Assembly (NCBI GenBank): GCA_029776205.1
Contig: JAKOTQ010000015.1
Location: 1 to 64,000 of the forward strand
DNA: 64,000 nt
Source of the DNA: Bacillota bacterium
GTDB lineage: Bacteria; Bacillota; UBA4882; UBA8346
Direction of reading: 5' to 3'
In this document: positions 1-7,692 of the stretch, piece after piece
How positions within the stretch are numbered: position 1 is the first letter of the stretch
How the letters are laid out: each line of letters starts with the position of its first letter
Position numbers and translations under genes: made by a program
The notes under the pieces: model-generated
Databases searched by the model: none
The model's input: the letters and a program-made list of their open reading frames with translations, nothing else
Told to the model about the DNA's origin: nothing

Positions 1-78
1 TTTTATCGCTTCCAAGACGGTGTCGCTCAATGATAACCGTTCATTCAAATTCAATCTCTTCACCTTGTTCGTTAGAGG

Positions 79-97
79 TAGGACGTACTACGTCCTA
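79..97. repeat. Perfect 9-bp palindrome
   Basis: TAGGACGTA and TACGTCCTA are separated by one base. It lies in non-coding sequence before the kinase remnant, with no T-run after it, so it does not look like a terminator. The role is unknown; it could be a REP-like element or a protein site. Confidence 0.5.
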
Positions 98-190
98 TGT
101 CTGGATCATAACAGACTCCCGAGCAAAAGTCAATCAAATATAAAAAAAGAAGGCTTCCAGCCTCGGAAATCGGAGCAAATTTTCCTTCAT

Positions 191-274
191 AACCCAATCG
201 TGGAAGCCCACGGAGAAGAAATACATGTGGCTAGCCGGCCGGGAGAAGGCTCGGTTTTCACGGTAATGATTGCG
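191..274 (+). pseudogene. Remnant of a histidine kinase C-terminus
   Basis: About 28 codons read as the last part of a HATPase_c domain, with IVEAHG, then a small-residue turn RPGEGS and a final FTVMI strand. This is the usual ending of a sensor kinase. No N-box, G1 box or dimerisation helix is found upstream; the sequence before it is a non-homologous open frame without a kinase match. The 3' end runs into the opposite-strand receiver gene. I read it as the fossil of a kinase that may once have partnered that receiver. Confidence 0.55.
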
Positions 275-641
275 ACGTCGCCGTCTCCAGCATCTGATCC
301 ACCGTCTCCAGCAGGGCTATAAGGTCAAAGGGTTTGGCGATCACACGTTGATACCGGCCGTCACAAATCATATCGGACGACCCGGAAACCGCTCCGGTCA
401 GCCAAATGACGGGAAACCGACCGTATCCACGGGAATCCGCTTCTTCCAAGAAAACCGTCCCGCCCATCCCGGGCATATTGAGATCAAGGAGCACCACATC
501 GGGTTGAAACCCTTCCTCCAATAATACTAACCCGTACATTCCGCTATTGGCCGTCTGAACCTGATGCCCTTCCATTTCCAATGCGGCTTGAAGCACTGTT
601 GTGATATCGGGTTCATCATCAATGATCAATACTTTTCCCAT
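258..641 (-). CDS. Orphan single-domain response regulator
   Basis: The protein is a stand-alone CheY-like receiver of about 127 residues with no output domain. The acidic pair is in LIIDDEPD, the phospho-acceptor Asp in VVLLDLNMPGMGG, the Thr in WLTGA and the conserved Lys in IAKPF. I start at the ATG at 641 because GGGAGG lies 8 bases upstream. An in-frame ATG at 680 has only a poor site and would add 13 residues. No intact kinase is adjacent, only a kinase fossil at 191-274, so its phosphodonor must be encoded elsewhere. The target is unknown. Confidence 0.85.
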   Translation of the reverse strand: MGKVLIIDDEPDITTVLQAALEMEGHQVQTANSGMYGLVLLEEGFQPDVVLLDLNMPGMGGTVFLEEADSRGYGRFPVIWLTGAVSGSSDMICDGRYQRVIAKPFDLIALLETVDQMLETATSQSLP

Positions 642-829
642 CCCGACTCCCTCCCGAAATTTTGATAGCGCTTCACTCATGAAAGGACCTATCTTTTTAA
701 CATTCGGTTTACATTGTTATTTTCCTATCAAATTCTGCAATTTTTCAAAAATGCATAGAGCTACGGTTTCAGGCCGAAACTATATTCATTAAAAGAACTT
801 TGAGGAAATCAAACGGAGCGAAACACCCT

Positions 830-1282
830 ATGGATCAGTTTGAACGGGGATTCGTCATCGGAATCACCGCCGGCGGAATAAAGGATCTCTTCAGTTATAT
901 CAGCTATGCCCTGGGATGGACAAAAGTCTCATATGGCCACTGGATGGGGGTATACCTCTTGGGAAGGCCGGTTCGAAATTCTTTGGAATTTATTTATGCT
1001 CAAGGCGTAGAAATCGGTTTAACCGGCATCCTTGGGATCGTATTCACGTATTGTATTCTCCGCTCCGGAAATAAACATAATTTATGGTTCAAAGGCTTAC
1101 TATTAGCAAACACTTTCTATTTTCTCTCCTATGTAATGGCGACTCTTTATCGCCTGCCGGTCATCGCAACGCCGGATATCAGTACCTCCCTTTCCAACCT
1201 GGTCACCACCTCCGTCTTCGGCATATTGCTGGGCCTATTCACCGAACGGTGGGGACTAAAACGATACACGGAACCAATCTGA
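830..1282 (+). CDS. Small multi-pass membrane protein, copy 1 of a tandem pair
   Basis: About 150 residues with several hydrophobic segments (near residues 8-30, 65-80, 92-110 and 125-145). I do not recognise the family. It is clearly related to the next gene: both start with DxFxRG, then IKD, a YGH motif, an E-rich GIxG segment, NLW(F/L)KG, TxYRLP and a C-terminal TTxxFGIL(L/M)G. The paralogue alignment supports the ATG at 830; a TTG at 800 also opens the frame but would add ten unmatched residues. It probably sits in the cytoplasmic membrane. No function can be assigned. Confidence 0.7.
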   Translation: MDQFERGFVIGITAGGIKDLFSYISYALGWTKVSYGHWMGVYLLGRPVRNSLEFIYAQGVEIGLTGILGIVFTYCILRSGNKHNLWFKGLLLANTFYFLSYVMATLYRLPVIATPDISTSLSNLVTTSVFGILLGLFTERWGLKRYTEPI

Positions 1283-1310
1283 ACGAACTTAGGTTAACCT
1301 ATGGGAAAGG

Positions 1311-1862
1311 ATGAAGACTTTGGATCGCTTCACCAGAGGATTAATTGTCGGGGTAACCACCAGCGCCATCAAGGACGCCCTCAGTTTTTTCAGTTATTAC
1401 GTCCTGCATTTTACTAAAGCAACGTATGGCCATTTAATGGCGGTTTTCCTATACGGAAGGGCTCCTCGGTCCATTTTTGAACTGCTTATTGCCCAATTCG
1501 TCGAACTTGGCATCGAAGGAGCCTTGGGAATTACCTTTATTTACTATGCCTATCGGACCAAAAATAAAAAGAACCTGTGGTTAAAAGGAATCTTTTTCGC
1601 CTATACAGTCTATCTGGGAGCTTACTTTACAGGAACATTTTATCGGCTGCCGCTTATCGGAAAACCGGCCATCGAAACCGTCATCTGCAACTTTATCACG
1701 ACGACTATTTTCGGCATATTGATGGGGGCCATGACCTATTGGTGGGGGAAAAAACTCGGGGACTTTTCCGATGAAGTGCCTCAGCAAAACGCGGTCCACT
1801 CTCTCCGCGAGATGGAAGCCGAGGATGACGTTAAACCGAGCAAGCCGGTTAAATTAAAATGA
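1311..1862 (+). CDS. Small multi-pass membrane protein, copy 2 of a tandem pair
   Basis: This is a paralogue of the preceding gene and lies 28 bases after it, presumably in the same transcript. It has the same hydrophobic segments and the motifs IKD, YGH, NLWLKG, FYRLP and TTTIFGILMG. It adds a charged, hydrophilic C-terminal tail of about 30 residues rich in Glu, Asp and Lys. The ATG at 1311 directly abuts GGGAAAGG, which is too close. The TTG at 1320 has ideal 9-base spacing and matches the paralogue's DQFERG start, so it may be the real start. The function is unknown. Confidence 0.7.
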   Translation: MKTLDRFTRGLIVGVTTSAIKDALSFFSYYVLHFTKATYGHLMAVFLYGRAPRSIFELLIAQFVELGIEGALGITFIYYAYRTKNKKNLWLKGIFFAYTVYLGAYFTGTFYRLPLIGKPAIETVICNFITTTIFGILMGAMTYWWGKKLGDFSDEVPQQNAVHSLREMEAEDDVKPSKPVKLK

Positions 1863-1997
1863 TGGCGGTTTTCTTGACTATATTTCGGCTTCGTTAAGGT
1901 CACATTCTCAGCAATCAGCCAGCGGTTTTATTTTTTGGCCAATCACAATCGTTTACCATGTATTTAAAATGTGAATTGAAATTTCCGAAAAACAAAA

Positions 1998-2021
1998 AAC
2001 CTCCGTCTTTCAACGGAGGTT
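1998..2021 (-). terminator. Rho-independent terminator after tRNA-Leu
   Basis: AACCTCCG pairs with CGGAGGTT around an 8-base loop. On the minus strand a TTTTTTG run follows. It sits 16 bases past the tRNA 3' end, so it ends that transcript. Confidence 0.8.
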
Positions 2022-2037
2022 AAATTATCTTTATTTA

Positions 2038-2124
2038 TGGTGCCGAAGGCGGGATTTGAACCCGCACGCCCGCAAGGACACTGCGCCCTGAACACAGCGC
2101 GTCTGCCAGTTCCACCACTTCGGC
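2038..2124 (-). tRNA. tRNA-Leu (anticodon CAG)
   Basis: The minus strand folds as a class II tRNA. The acceptor stem is GCCGAAG with CTTCGGC, followed by discriminator A and an encoded CCA. The D-arm has the usual leucine form (TGGTGGAACTGGCAGACGC), and a long variable arm is present. The anticodon stem CTGTG/CGCAG encloses the loop TTCAGGG, giving anticodon CAG, which reads CUG. The T-arm has GGTTCAAATCC. It is expressed from its own promoter and ends at the hairpin at 1998-2021. Confidence 0.95.
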
Positions 2125-2139
2125 ACGTCAGTAACATAA

Positions 2140-2168
2140 ATTATAATCTATCTTTCCCCTACTGTAAA
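2140..2168 (-). promoter_or_regulatory. Promoter of tRNA-Leu
   Basis: On the minus strand TTTACA and TATAAT are separated by 17 bases. The -10 lies 15 bases before the mature tRNA 5' end. Confidence 0.75.
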
Positions 2169-2221
2169 GAGGTTTTTCGAAGATATTTTTTGGAAAACCC
2201 CCGCAGAAGATTGAGCTTCGG

Positions 2222-2250
2222 TTGAATTATCTCCCAAAGTTCATTATAAT
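2222..2250 (+). promoter_or_regulatory. Promoter of the aminotransferase gene
   Basis: TTGAAT and TATAAT are separated by exactly 17 bases, about 80 bases upstream of the start codon. Confidence 0.7.
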
Positions 2251-2332
2251 TACAACTAAGTTAAAGACGTTACGGGCGTGCCCTGCATCAAACGTTTCAA
2301 GCTGTTTACATGCCTGATAGGAGGAATCAATT

Positions 2333-3523
2333 ATGCCAGTCTCTACGAAAATCCGCCAAGCCCTCGGCGGTTCATCCTTTATTCGAAAAATGTTCGAAGA
2401 AGGGGAACGGCTGCGTAAGATTTACGGCGCCGATAAAGTATACGATTTTTCCCTCGGCAACCCGGATCTTGAACCGCCGGCTGCTTTCAAAGAAAAACTG
2501 GCCGAACTGGCCAACCACCCCATCCCCGGCATGCATCGCTACATGAGCAATGCCGGATACCCCGAAAGCCGGAAAGCCATCGCCGATTATCTCAACGCCA
2601 AATCCGGCACGACTCTTACGGAAAACCACGTGGTGATGACCGTTGGAGCTGGCGGTGGATTGAATGTCATTTTCAAAGCGATCCTTGACCCCGACGACGA
2701 AGTGATCGTATCCGCCCCCTATTTTGTGGAATATGGCACTTATGTCGATAATTTCCTAGGCAAACTGGTAGTTGTCAAATCTCTGCCTACTTTCCAACTG
2801 GATCTGGAGGCCATCGCCGCGGCGATCAATTCCCGAACCAAAGCCATCCTCATCAATTCGCCGAACAATCCCACCGGGGTGATCTATACTGAAGAAACCC
2901 TTCAAGGATTAGCTGATCTATTGGCTCAAAAAGAAGCTGAGCTCGGCCGGGAAATCTATGTGATCTCCGACGAGCCCTATGCCGGCCTGGTCTATGACGG
3001 CGCTACCGTACCACCGGTGCTCCGCATTTTCAAACATGGCATTTTAGCCACATCCCACAGTAAAGATTTGGCCATCCCAGGCGAACGTATCGGTTATATT
3101 GCGATCAATCCCGCCATTCCTGAAGCAGACCTGTTATTTAATGCCTTGGTCTATGCCAACCGCGTCTTAGGTTTTGTCAATGCTCCTGCCCTGATGCAAC
3201 GCTTAGTCGCCGACCTGCAAGGCCAGGTGGTAGGGCTGGACATTTACCAAAGACGCCGGGATATCTTGTATAATCACTTAACCCAAATCGGATTCAAGAT
3301 GGTGAAGCCTCAAGGGGCCTTCTATCTCTTCCCGGAAAGCCCCATCCCGGACGATATCGCTTTTATCCAGGCTGCCACCAAGTATAATCTGCTCCTGGTT
3401 CCGGGCAGCGGCTTCGGAGCCCCCGGATATTTCCGGATCTCTTACAGCGTTTCCGACAGTACCATCCAAAACTCCCTCCCGGCCTTCACCGAACTTGCGA
3501 AAGAGTTTGGGCTGGCGAAATGA
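2333..3523 (+). CDS. PLP-dependent aminotransferase, class I/II
   Basis: A 396-residue fold-type I aminotransferase of the aspartate/aromatic aminotransferase group (COG0436-like). Visible features are the substrate-loop GNPD near residue 43, the cofactor-ring region, NSPNNPTG near 177, the ISDEPYAG aspartate that contacts the pyridine nitrogen, and the Schiff-base lysine in SHSKDL followed by GERIGY. The C-terminal carboxylate-binding Arg is in FRISY. It transfers amino groups between an amino acid and a 2-oxoacid in the cytoplasm; the exact substrate cannot be read. AGGAGG lies well placed before the ATG, behind its own sigma-A-type promoter. The gene is monocistronic. Confidence 0.9.
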   Translation: MPVSTKIRQALGGSSFIRKMFEEGERLRKIYGADKVYDFSLGNPDLEPPAAFKEKLAELANHPIPGMHRYMSNAGYPESRKAIADYLNAKSGTTLTENHVVMTVGAGGGLNVIFKAILDPDDEVIVSAPYFVEYGTYVDNFLGKLVVVKSLPTFQLDLEAIAAAINSRTKAILINSPNNPTGVIYTEETLQGLADLLAQKEAELGREIYVISDEPYAGLVYDGATVPPVLRIFKHGILATSHSKDLAIPGERIGYIAINPAIPEADLLFNALVYANRVLGFVNAPALMQRLVADLQGQVVGLDIYQRRRDILYNHLTQIGFKMVKPQGAFYLFPESPIPDDIAFIQAATKYNLLLVPGSGFGAPGYFRISYSVSDSTIQNSLPAFTELAKEFGLAK

Positions 3524-3558
3524 GAGAAGAGATACCAGGTGCCGGATACTGGCTTCTT

Positions 3559-3634
3559 GAGATTAGGAAGTCAGGAGTCAGGAGATAGGAGTCAGTAGCT
3601 AGTAATTGGTACTGGGTACTAGATACTAGATAGG
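3559..3634. repeat. Degenerate heptanucleotide repeat array 1
   Basis: From 3567 the sequence steps in a 7-base register: GAAGTCA, GGAGTCA, GGAGATA, GGAGTCA, GTAGCTA, GTAATTG, GTACTGG, GTACTAG, ATACTAG. A short inverted repeat, GGAACGC/GCGTTCC, follows at about 3633-3649. The rest of the 3524-3907 gap holds no gene that I can support, only this array and the hairpin at 3764. A related array lies at 11950-12135, and both carry ATACTGGCTT. Confidence 0.7.
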
Positions 3635-3763
3635 AACGCTAAGCGTTCCCTCCATACCCCAGAACCGGAGCCTAGAACATCCTACCCTGGATCCCAACAT
3701 TTCTGGGCACTGTGAACTGTGCTGTGCTCCAACACTAACTCGCCTTATACGTTAATGATAAAA

Positions 3764-3817
3764 CCGAGCCTCCTCGTCTCTGCATAAAGGAACAAAGCAG
3801 AAGCCGAAGAGGCTCGG
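3764..3817. terminator. Long hairpin between convergent genes, probably bidirectional terminator
   Basis: CCGAGCCTC pairs with GAGGCTCGG. A second inner stem, TCTGC/GCAGA, extends it. T-runs follow on both strands (ATTTTTC on plus, TTTTAT on minus). It lies between the rightward aminotransferase and leftward murI. Confidence 0.65.
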
Positions 3818-3907
3818 ATATTTTTCTATGTGCTCTGTACTTGCACCAGAAATAGAACTGTCCACTATCATCTTGATAGTATTCCCTTTACATTACCTGT
3901 TCCTCTC

Positions 3908-4708
3908 TTATACCTCCGCCTTCAGCACCGTATCCACAGGATCATTCCAAAGCAGACCGATGACTTTTGAAACCTCCTGAGGATTTTCAGTTGTATAAAA
4001 GAATGTCCGTCCCGGCCCCGGTGCTTCGTTAAGCAACTGCTTCTGTGAAAGCACCTTCGCCGTTTGCCTAGCTACTGCCGCACCAGTATCCAATATCGCT
4101 ACATCAGGACCAGCCAACCGGGCAATCACAGGCTTTAAAAAGGGATAATGGGTACATCCTAACACCAGCGTATCCACACCCTTTTCAAGCATAGGGACTA
4201 AATATTCTTTTAATATCTGCTCCGTTTCGGCTCCATCCAATTTACCGGCTTCCACCAACTCCACCAATCCCGGAGCAGGCTGCGTATAGACTTCGATCCC
4301 AGTCCCATATTTCTCAACCAGCAGCGAAAACCGCTCTCCACTCAGGGTCATATCAGTAGCTAGAACCCCGATCTTCCCGCTGCGGGTCTTGTCGTGAGCC
4401 GGTTTAACTGCCGGTTCTACACCGACGATCGGGATCTCCGGATGAACTTCACGAATATGATCCAGTCCGGCAACACAGGCGGAATTACAAGCAACCACAA
4501 TGGCCTTGGCGCCGAGACCCATTAAGTATTCGGAAACATCCAACACCCGTTTTCGAATCTCTTCCACCGGTTTAACCCCATAGGGACAATGGGCTGTATC
4601 CGCTATATAAAACAAGTCCTCATTCGGCAGCGTTTTCCGGATCTCAATTAGGATCGACAATCCGCCCACACCGGAATCAAAGACACCAATAGGAGCCGAA
4701 GACGGCAA
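3908..4708 (-). CDS. murI: Glutamate racemase
   Basis: This cytoplasmic, cofactor-independent enzyme interconverts L- and D-glutamate and supplies D-Glu for peptidoglycan. The two catalytic cysteines are visible in VVACNSA and LGCTHYP, with the N-terminal GVFDSGVGGL and DTAHCPYG loops typical of the family. The length of about 266 residues is normal. The open frame begins at a GTG at 4717, but the GAGGTGAT ribosome site covers that codon. The TTG at 4708 has proper 8-base spacing and is the likelier start. It lies about 100 bases downstream of cheY in the same direction and may share some transcription with the chemotaxis operon. Confidence 0.95.
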   Translation of the reverse strand: MPSSAPIGVFDSGVGGLSILIEIRKTLPNEDLFYIADTAHCPYGVKPVEEIRKRVLDVSEYLMGLGAKAIVVACNSACVAGLDHIREVHPEIPIVGVEPAVKPAHDKTRSGKIGVLATDMTLSGERFSLLVEKYGTGIEVYTQPAPGLVELVEAGKLDGAETEQILKEYLVPMLEKGVDTLVLGCTHYPFLKPVIARLAGPDVAILDTGAAVARQTAKVLSQKQLLNEAPGPGRTFFYTTENPQEVSKVIGLLWNDPVDTVLKAEV

Positions 4709-4818
4709 AGAGATCACCTCAAATAAAATTAGTGCGATACCTGATAGGATACCCTAATTTATTCTCGGCTTAACCTAAATTTCCTTCATTCTGCTAAAAG
4801 CCAATTTGGTTCAAGAGG

Positions 4819-5181
4819 TTATTTTCCTAGCACTGCTTTGACGACTTCCACCACTTTGCTACCTTCATAAGGCTTTACGATGAAATTTTTCGCCCCGGCC
4901 TGAATCGCTTCCAGGACGATATCCTTCTGTCCCATGGCACTGCACACCAAGATTTTGGCTTTGGGATCGATCTCTATAATATGTTTAATTGCAGTCAAAC
5001 CATCCATTTCCGGCATAGTCACATCCATGGTGACGATATCCGGCTGTTCCCGTTTATAGGCTTCAATCGCTTCCAACCCGTTCGAAGCCTCTACCACTTC
5101 GTCAAAGAGTCCATTGCTCTGGAAGATCTGTTTCAAGGACATCCTAACAAAGGCTGCATCATCCACAATTAAGCATTTCAT
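4819..5181 (-). CDS. cheY: Chemotaxis response regulator CheY
   Basis: A 120-residue receiver that, when phosphorylated by CheA, binds the flagellar switch. The acidic pair is in LIVDDAAFVR, the phospho-Asp in IVTMDVTMPEMDG, Ser in VCSAMG and Lys in IVKPYEG. The ATG at 5181 has GGGGAG with 9-base spacing; the upstream ATG at 5190 touches the site and is unlikely. It is the last chemotaxis gene of the operon, 15 bases after cheB. No CheC, CheD or CheX phosphatase is seen in the window. Confidence 0.9.
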   Translation of the reverse strand: MKCLIVDDAAFVRMSLKQIFQSNGLFDEVVEASNGLEAIEAYKREQPDIVTMDVTMPEMDGLTAIKHIIEIDPKAKILVCSAMGQKDIVLEAIQAGAKNFIVKPYEGSKVVEVVKAVLGK

Positions 5182-5196
5182 AATTGTCATCTCCCC

Positions 5197-6243
5197 TTAT
5201 ATTGTTAAATTGCAATTTTCAATAGTACCCCAACGGTTAATTTCATCGGCAATCGCCGTCAAGCCCATGACTTTACATACTCCTCCAAGCTCAACAGCTT
5301 TACAAGGCATCCCGTAAACCACTGAGCTGGATTCATCTTGGGCAATGGTATAAGCCCCTCGGTCATATAAGGCCCGTAATCCCTTGGCACCATCATTGCC
5401 CATTCCGGTTAAGATAACCCCCATCGCTTCAGGACCAACCACTTCTGCCGCAGACAGGAAAGTGTAATCAATCGATGGATTATATACTGATTGAGGGTCC
5501 CGCGGACCGACCCGGACTGCCAAACGACCGTCTCGGTCGCGGACAATAGCCAAACTTTTACCTCCGGGCACTACCAATGCCGTTCCCGCCACAATCCGAT
5601 CCCCGTCAGCTGCTTCACGGACCCTCAATTTACCAGCCCGCTCCAAAGTTTTAGCAAAATCCGCCGTATACGGCGCCGGCATGTGTTGGACAACGATAAT
5701 CCCGGGAAGGTTAGGTTTTAAACGTTGAAAAATACTGTCCAATGCAATCGTCCCCCCGGTTGACGCCCCAATGACGATCAATCGTTCAGCACCGGGAGAT
5801 GACAAGTCTTTCTGAGGCCTTTCCCTAGATGTTGTCTTCGTATCTTTCCTGGATTGGATAGCCGCCATAAACCGACGGCGAATCTCCTCTGCCCGAGTCA
5901 CCAAGGTCTCTTTATAACCAACCGACGGTTTAACAATGATATCAACAATACCAAAAGAGGCCAATTGAGCCTGGGCTTCGCGGGACATCTCCCGGTTACT
6001 GAAGCCGATCACCGCCAAACCCTCAGTTGAACGCAACTTCGTATAAAATAAACTCCCATCCGAACACCGGAAATCCAAATCCAAAGCCACCACTGAAATG
6101 GATTCCTCAGTTATCATCCGCATTGCACGTTCCGGATCACCGATGGCTCCAATCACCGCAAAATCGGACGAGGCCTCTAAAATATCCCGTAAAAACTGCC
6201 GCATGAACGCTGAACCGTCGACAATTAATACCCGGTATTTCAC
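5197..6243 (-). CDS. cheB: Protein-glutamate methylesterase CheB with altered receiver
   Basis: CheB removes methyl groups from receptor glutamates and deamidates glutamines, giving adaptation. Residues 1-115 are a receiver and residues 153-345 the esterase domain. The esterase triad is visible: Ser161 in GASTGG, His187 in QHMPA, Asp284 in GMGNDGAKG. In the receiver the phospho-Asp (D55 in ALDLD) and Lys105 remain, but the usual Asp-Asp pair that binds magnesium is LIVDG, so one Asp has become Gly10. The usual phosphorylation-dependent activation may therefore be weak or changed. It lies between cheR and cheY, 3 bases from cheR. Confidence 0.92.
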   Translation of the reverse strand: MKYRVLIVDGSAFMRQFLRDILEASSDFAVIGAIGDPERAMRMITEESISVVALDLDFRCSDGSLFYTKLRSTEGLAVIGFSNREMSREAQAQLASFGIVDIIVKPSVGYKETLVTRAEEIRRRFMAAIQSRKDTKTTSRERPQKDLSSPGAERLIVIGASTGGTIALDSIFQRLKPNLPGIIVVQHMPAPYTADFAKTLERAGKLRVREAADGDRIVAGTALVVPGGKSLAIVRDRDGRLAVRVGPRDPQSVYNPSIDYTFLSAAEVVGPEAMGVILTGMGNDGAKGLRALYDRGAYTIAQDESSSVVYGMPCKAVELGGVCKVMGLTAIADEINRWGTIENCNLTI

Positions 6244-6246
6244 ATG

Positions 6247-7071
6247 CTACACCCTCTTCAAGAATATGCTGTTTTTTAAGGGCTTCCAACGTGGATCACG
6301 GTGTACGTCCATGGTTTCACAGGTACCTAATACCAAATATCCGCCATCATTCAAAATAGCATGAAATCGATCAATCAATTGCTCCCTTGACGCTTTTGAA
6401 AAATAGATCAAAACATTACGGCAAAAAATGATATCAAAGCGTATATTTGCCGGAATATCAAATTCTTCGTTAAGATTAATCTTCCGAAAAGTAATGGTTC
6501 GCCGCAATTCATTTCGAACCTGATAACTTTCCTGTTCTCCCGGCAATGGCATAAAATAGCGCCTAAAATAATTATCGGGAATATCTTTAACTGCTTCGGA
6601 GGAATAAACTCCTTTCATCGCTTCTTTCAACTTTTGAACATTGATATCAGAAGCCAGAATCGAAAATCTCCCGTCGCCACTAAAAGCGTCGGAAAACATC
6701 ATACTCAACGTATAAGCTTCCTCTCCCGAGGAACAGCCTGCCGACCAGCAAAAAACTTTTCTGTCTTTGGCTTTTAAAACCGGCAATATAGTTCGATTAA
6801 CGATTTCCAGCTGGTGTTTTTCCCTGAAAAAACTGGTCACATTGGTCGTCAGCAACTCGATAAATTCATTAACTTCCAACGGATCATCCTGTAACCGCTG
6901 GATATATTGACTAATATTCCCTATATTTAATTGTCGCAGTCGTCTCTCAAGACGGGTGACGATCAACATCTTCTTTTCGGGGCCATAAGAAAAACCCAAA
7001 CGGCTGTTCACGATCTCGCACAGCCTCAGCAATTCCATCTCAGATAGTCTTGCTTCATTCTCCAGTAGCAT
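6247..7071 (-). CDS. cheR: Chemotaxis protein methyltransferase CheR
   Basis: CheR uses SAM to methylate glutamates on receptors. The N-terminal all-helical CheR_N domain ends near TTNVTSFFRE, and the SAM-binding domain has the motif I segment CWSAGCSSGEEAY, then ILASDIN and the FCRNVLIYF motif. AGGAG sits 8 bases before the ATG at 7071, so this start is preferred over an ATG at 7107 with no ribosome site. It overlaps the end of cheW by 17 bases, which suggests translational coupling. Length of about 274 residues is normal. Confidence 0.92.
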   Translation of the reverse strand: MLLENEARLSEMELLRLCEIVNSRLGFSYGPEKKMLIVTRLERRLRQLNIGNISQYIQRLQDDPLEVNEFIELLTTNVTSFFREKHQLEIVNRTILPVLKAKDRKVFCWSAGCSSGEEAYTLSMMFSDAFSGDGRFSILASDINVQKLKEAMKGVYSSEAVKDIPDNYFRRYFMPLPGEQESYQVRNELRRTITFRKINLNEEFDIPANIRFDIIFCRNVLIYFSKASREQLIDRFHAILNDGGYLVLGTCETMDVHRDPRWKPLKNSIFLKRV

Positions 7072-7624
7072 TTTTACTACTCCTGCTACGTTTCCCTGAA
7101 CTTTCATAAGATTGACTTGCTTTCAGTCGAGCCATGGATTGCTCCACCGCCTCAAAATCCACTAATTTATCCAAATCCAACATAAGAACAATTTGATCAT
7201 CATGTTTAGCCATGGATTTAAGATATTGGGTTTTTTCATTATTGCTAAATTCGGGAACCGGTTGGATTTCTGCTGTACCGAAACTCACAATATCCAGCAC
7301 ATTTTCAACCAGCAACCCATACATCTTCTGAGAAGTCTCAACAACAACGATCACTGTATATTCCTTATTATTACTAGCTGAACCGAAAACCCGGTCCAGA
7401 TTTAATACCGGAATGATCTCGCCCCGGAAATTGATGACCCCTTCAACAAAAACCGGTGCTTTTGGAACCTTGGTCGGCGGGATATATCGAATAATTTCCT
7501 TAATATTTAGGATATCAATGCCGAAATAGTCATCGCCGGCATTGAAAATAACCTGCTGAGTTCCACCTTCGAGGCTGGTAAATTGCAAATTGAGAATCGC
7601 CATAATATTATCAACTGCAGCCAT
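7055..7624 (-). CDS. cheW: Chemotaxis coupling protein CheW
   Basis: CheW bridges receptors and CheA at the inner membrane face. The SH3-like CheW domain covers residues 15-160: FNAGDDYFGIDI, the IIRYIPPTKVPKAP segment, GVINFRGEIIPVLNL and GLLVENVLDI. A Ser/Lys-rich tail of about 25 residues follows and is not part of the fold. A G-rich ribosome site precedes the ATG at 7624. It lies between cheA and cheR. Confidence 0.92.
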   Translation of the reverse strand: MAAVDNIMAILNLQFTSLEGGTQQVIFNAGDDYFGIDILNIKEIIRYIPPTKVPKAPVFVEGVINFRGEIIPVLNLDRVFGSASNNKEYTVIVVVETSQKMYGLLVENVLDIVSFGTAEIQPVPEFSNNEKTQYLKSMAKHDDQIVLMLDLDKLVDFEAVEQSMARLKASQSYESSGKRSRSSKNATGE

Positions 7625-7692
7625 CACTCAAACCCCCCATTTCCGGTTAACCATTACGTCATTTGCCCGATCCGGATTATAGACAATGGATT

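Noticed and set aside
20-322. 100-codon plus-strand gene
   Set aside because: Only codons 58-85 resemble a kinase tail; the first half has no coding look, and the end overlaps the receiver gene.
3541-3660. CRISPR array
   Set aside because: The 7-base periodicity has no spacer-repeat structure and no cas gene is near.
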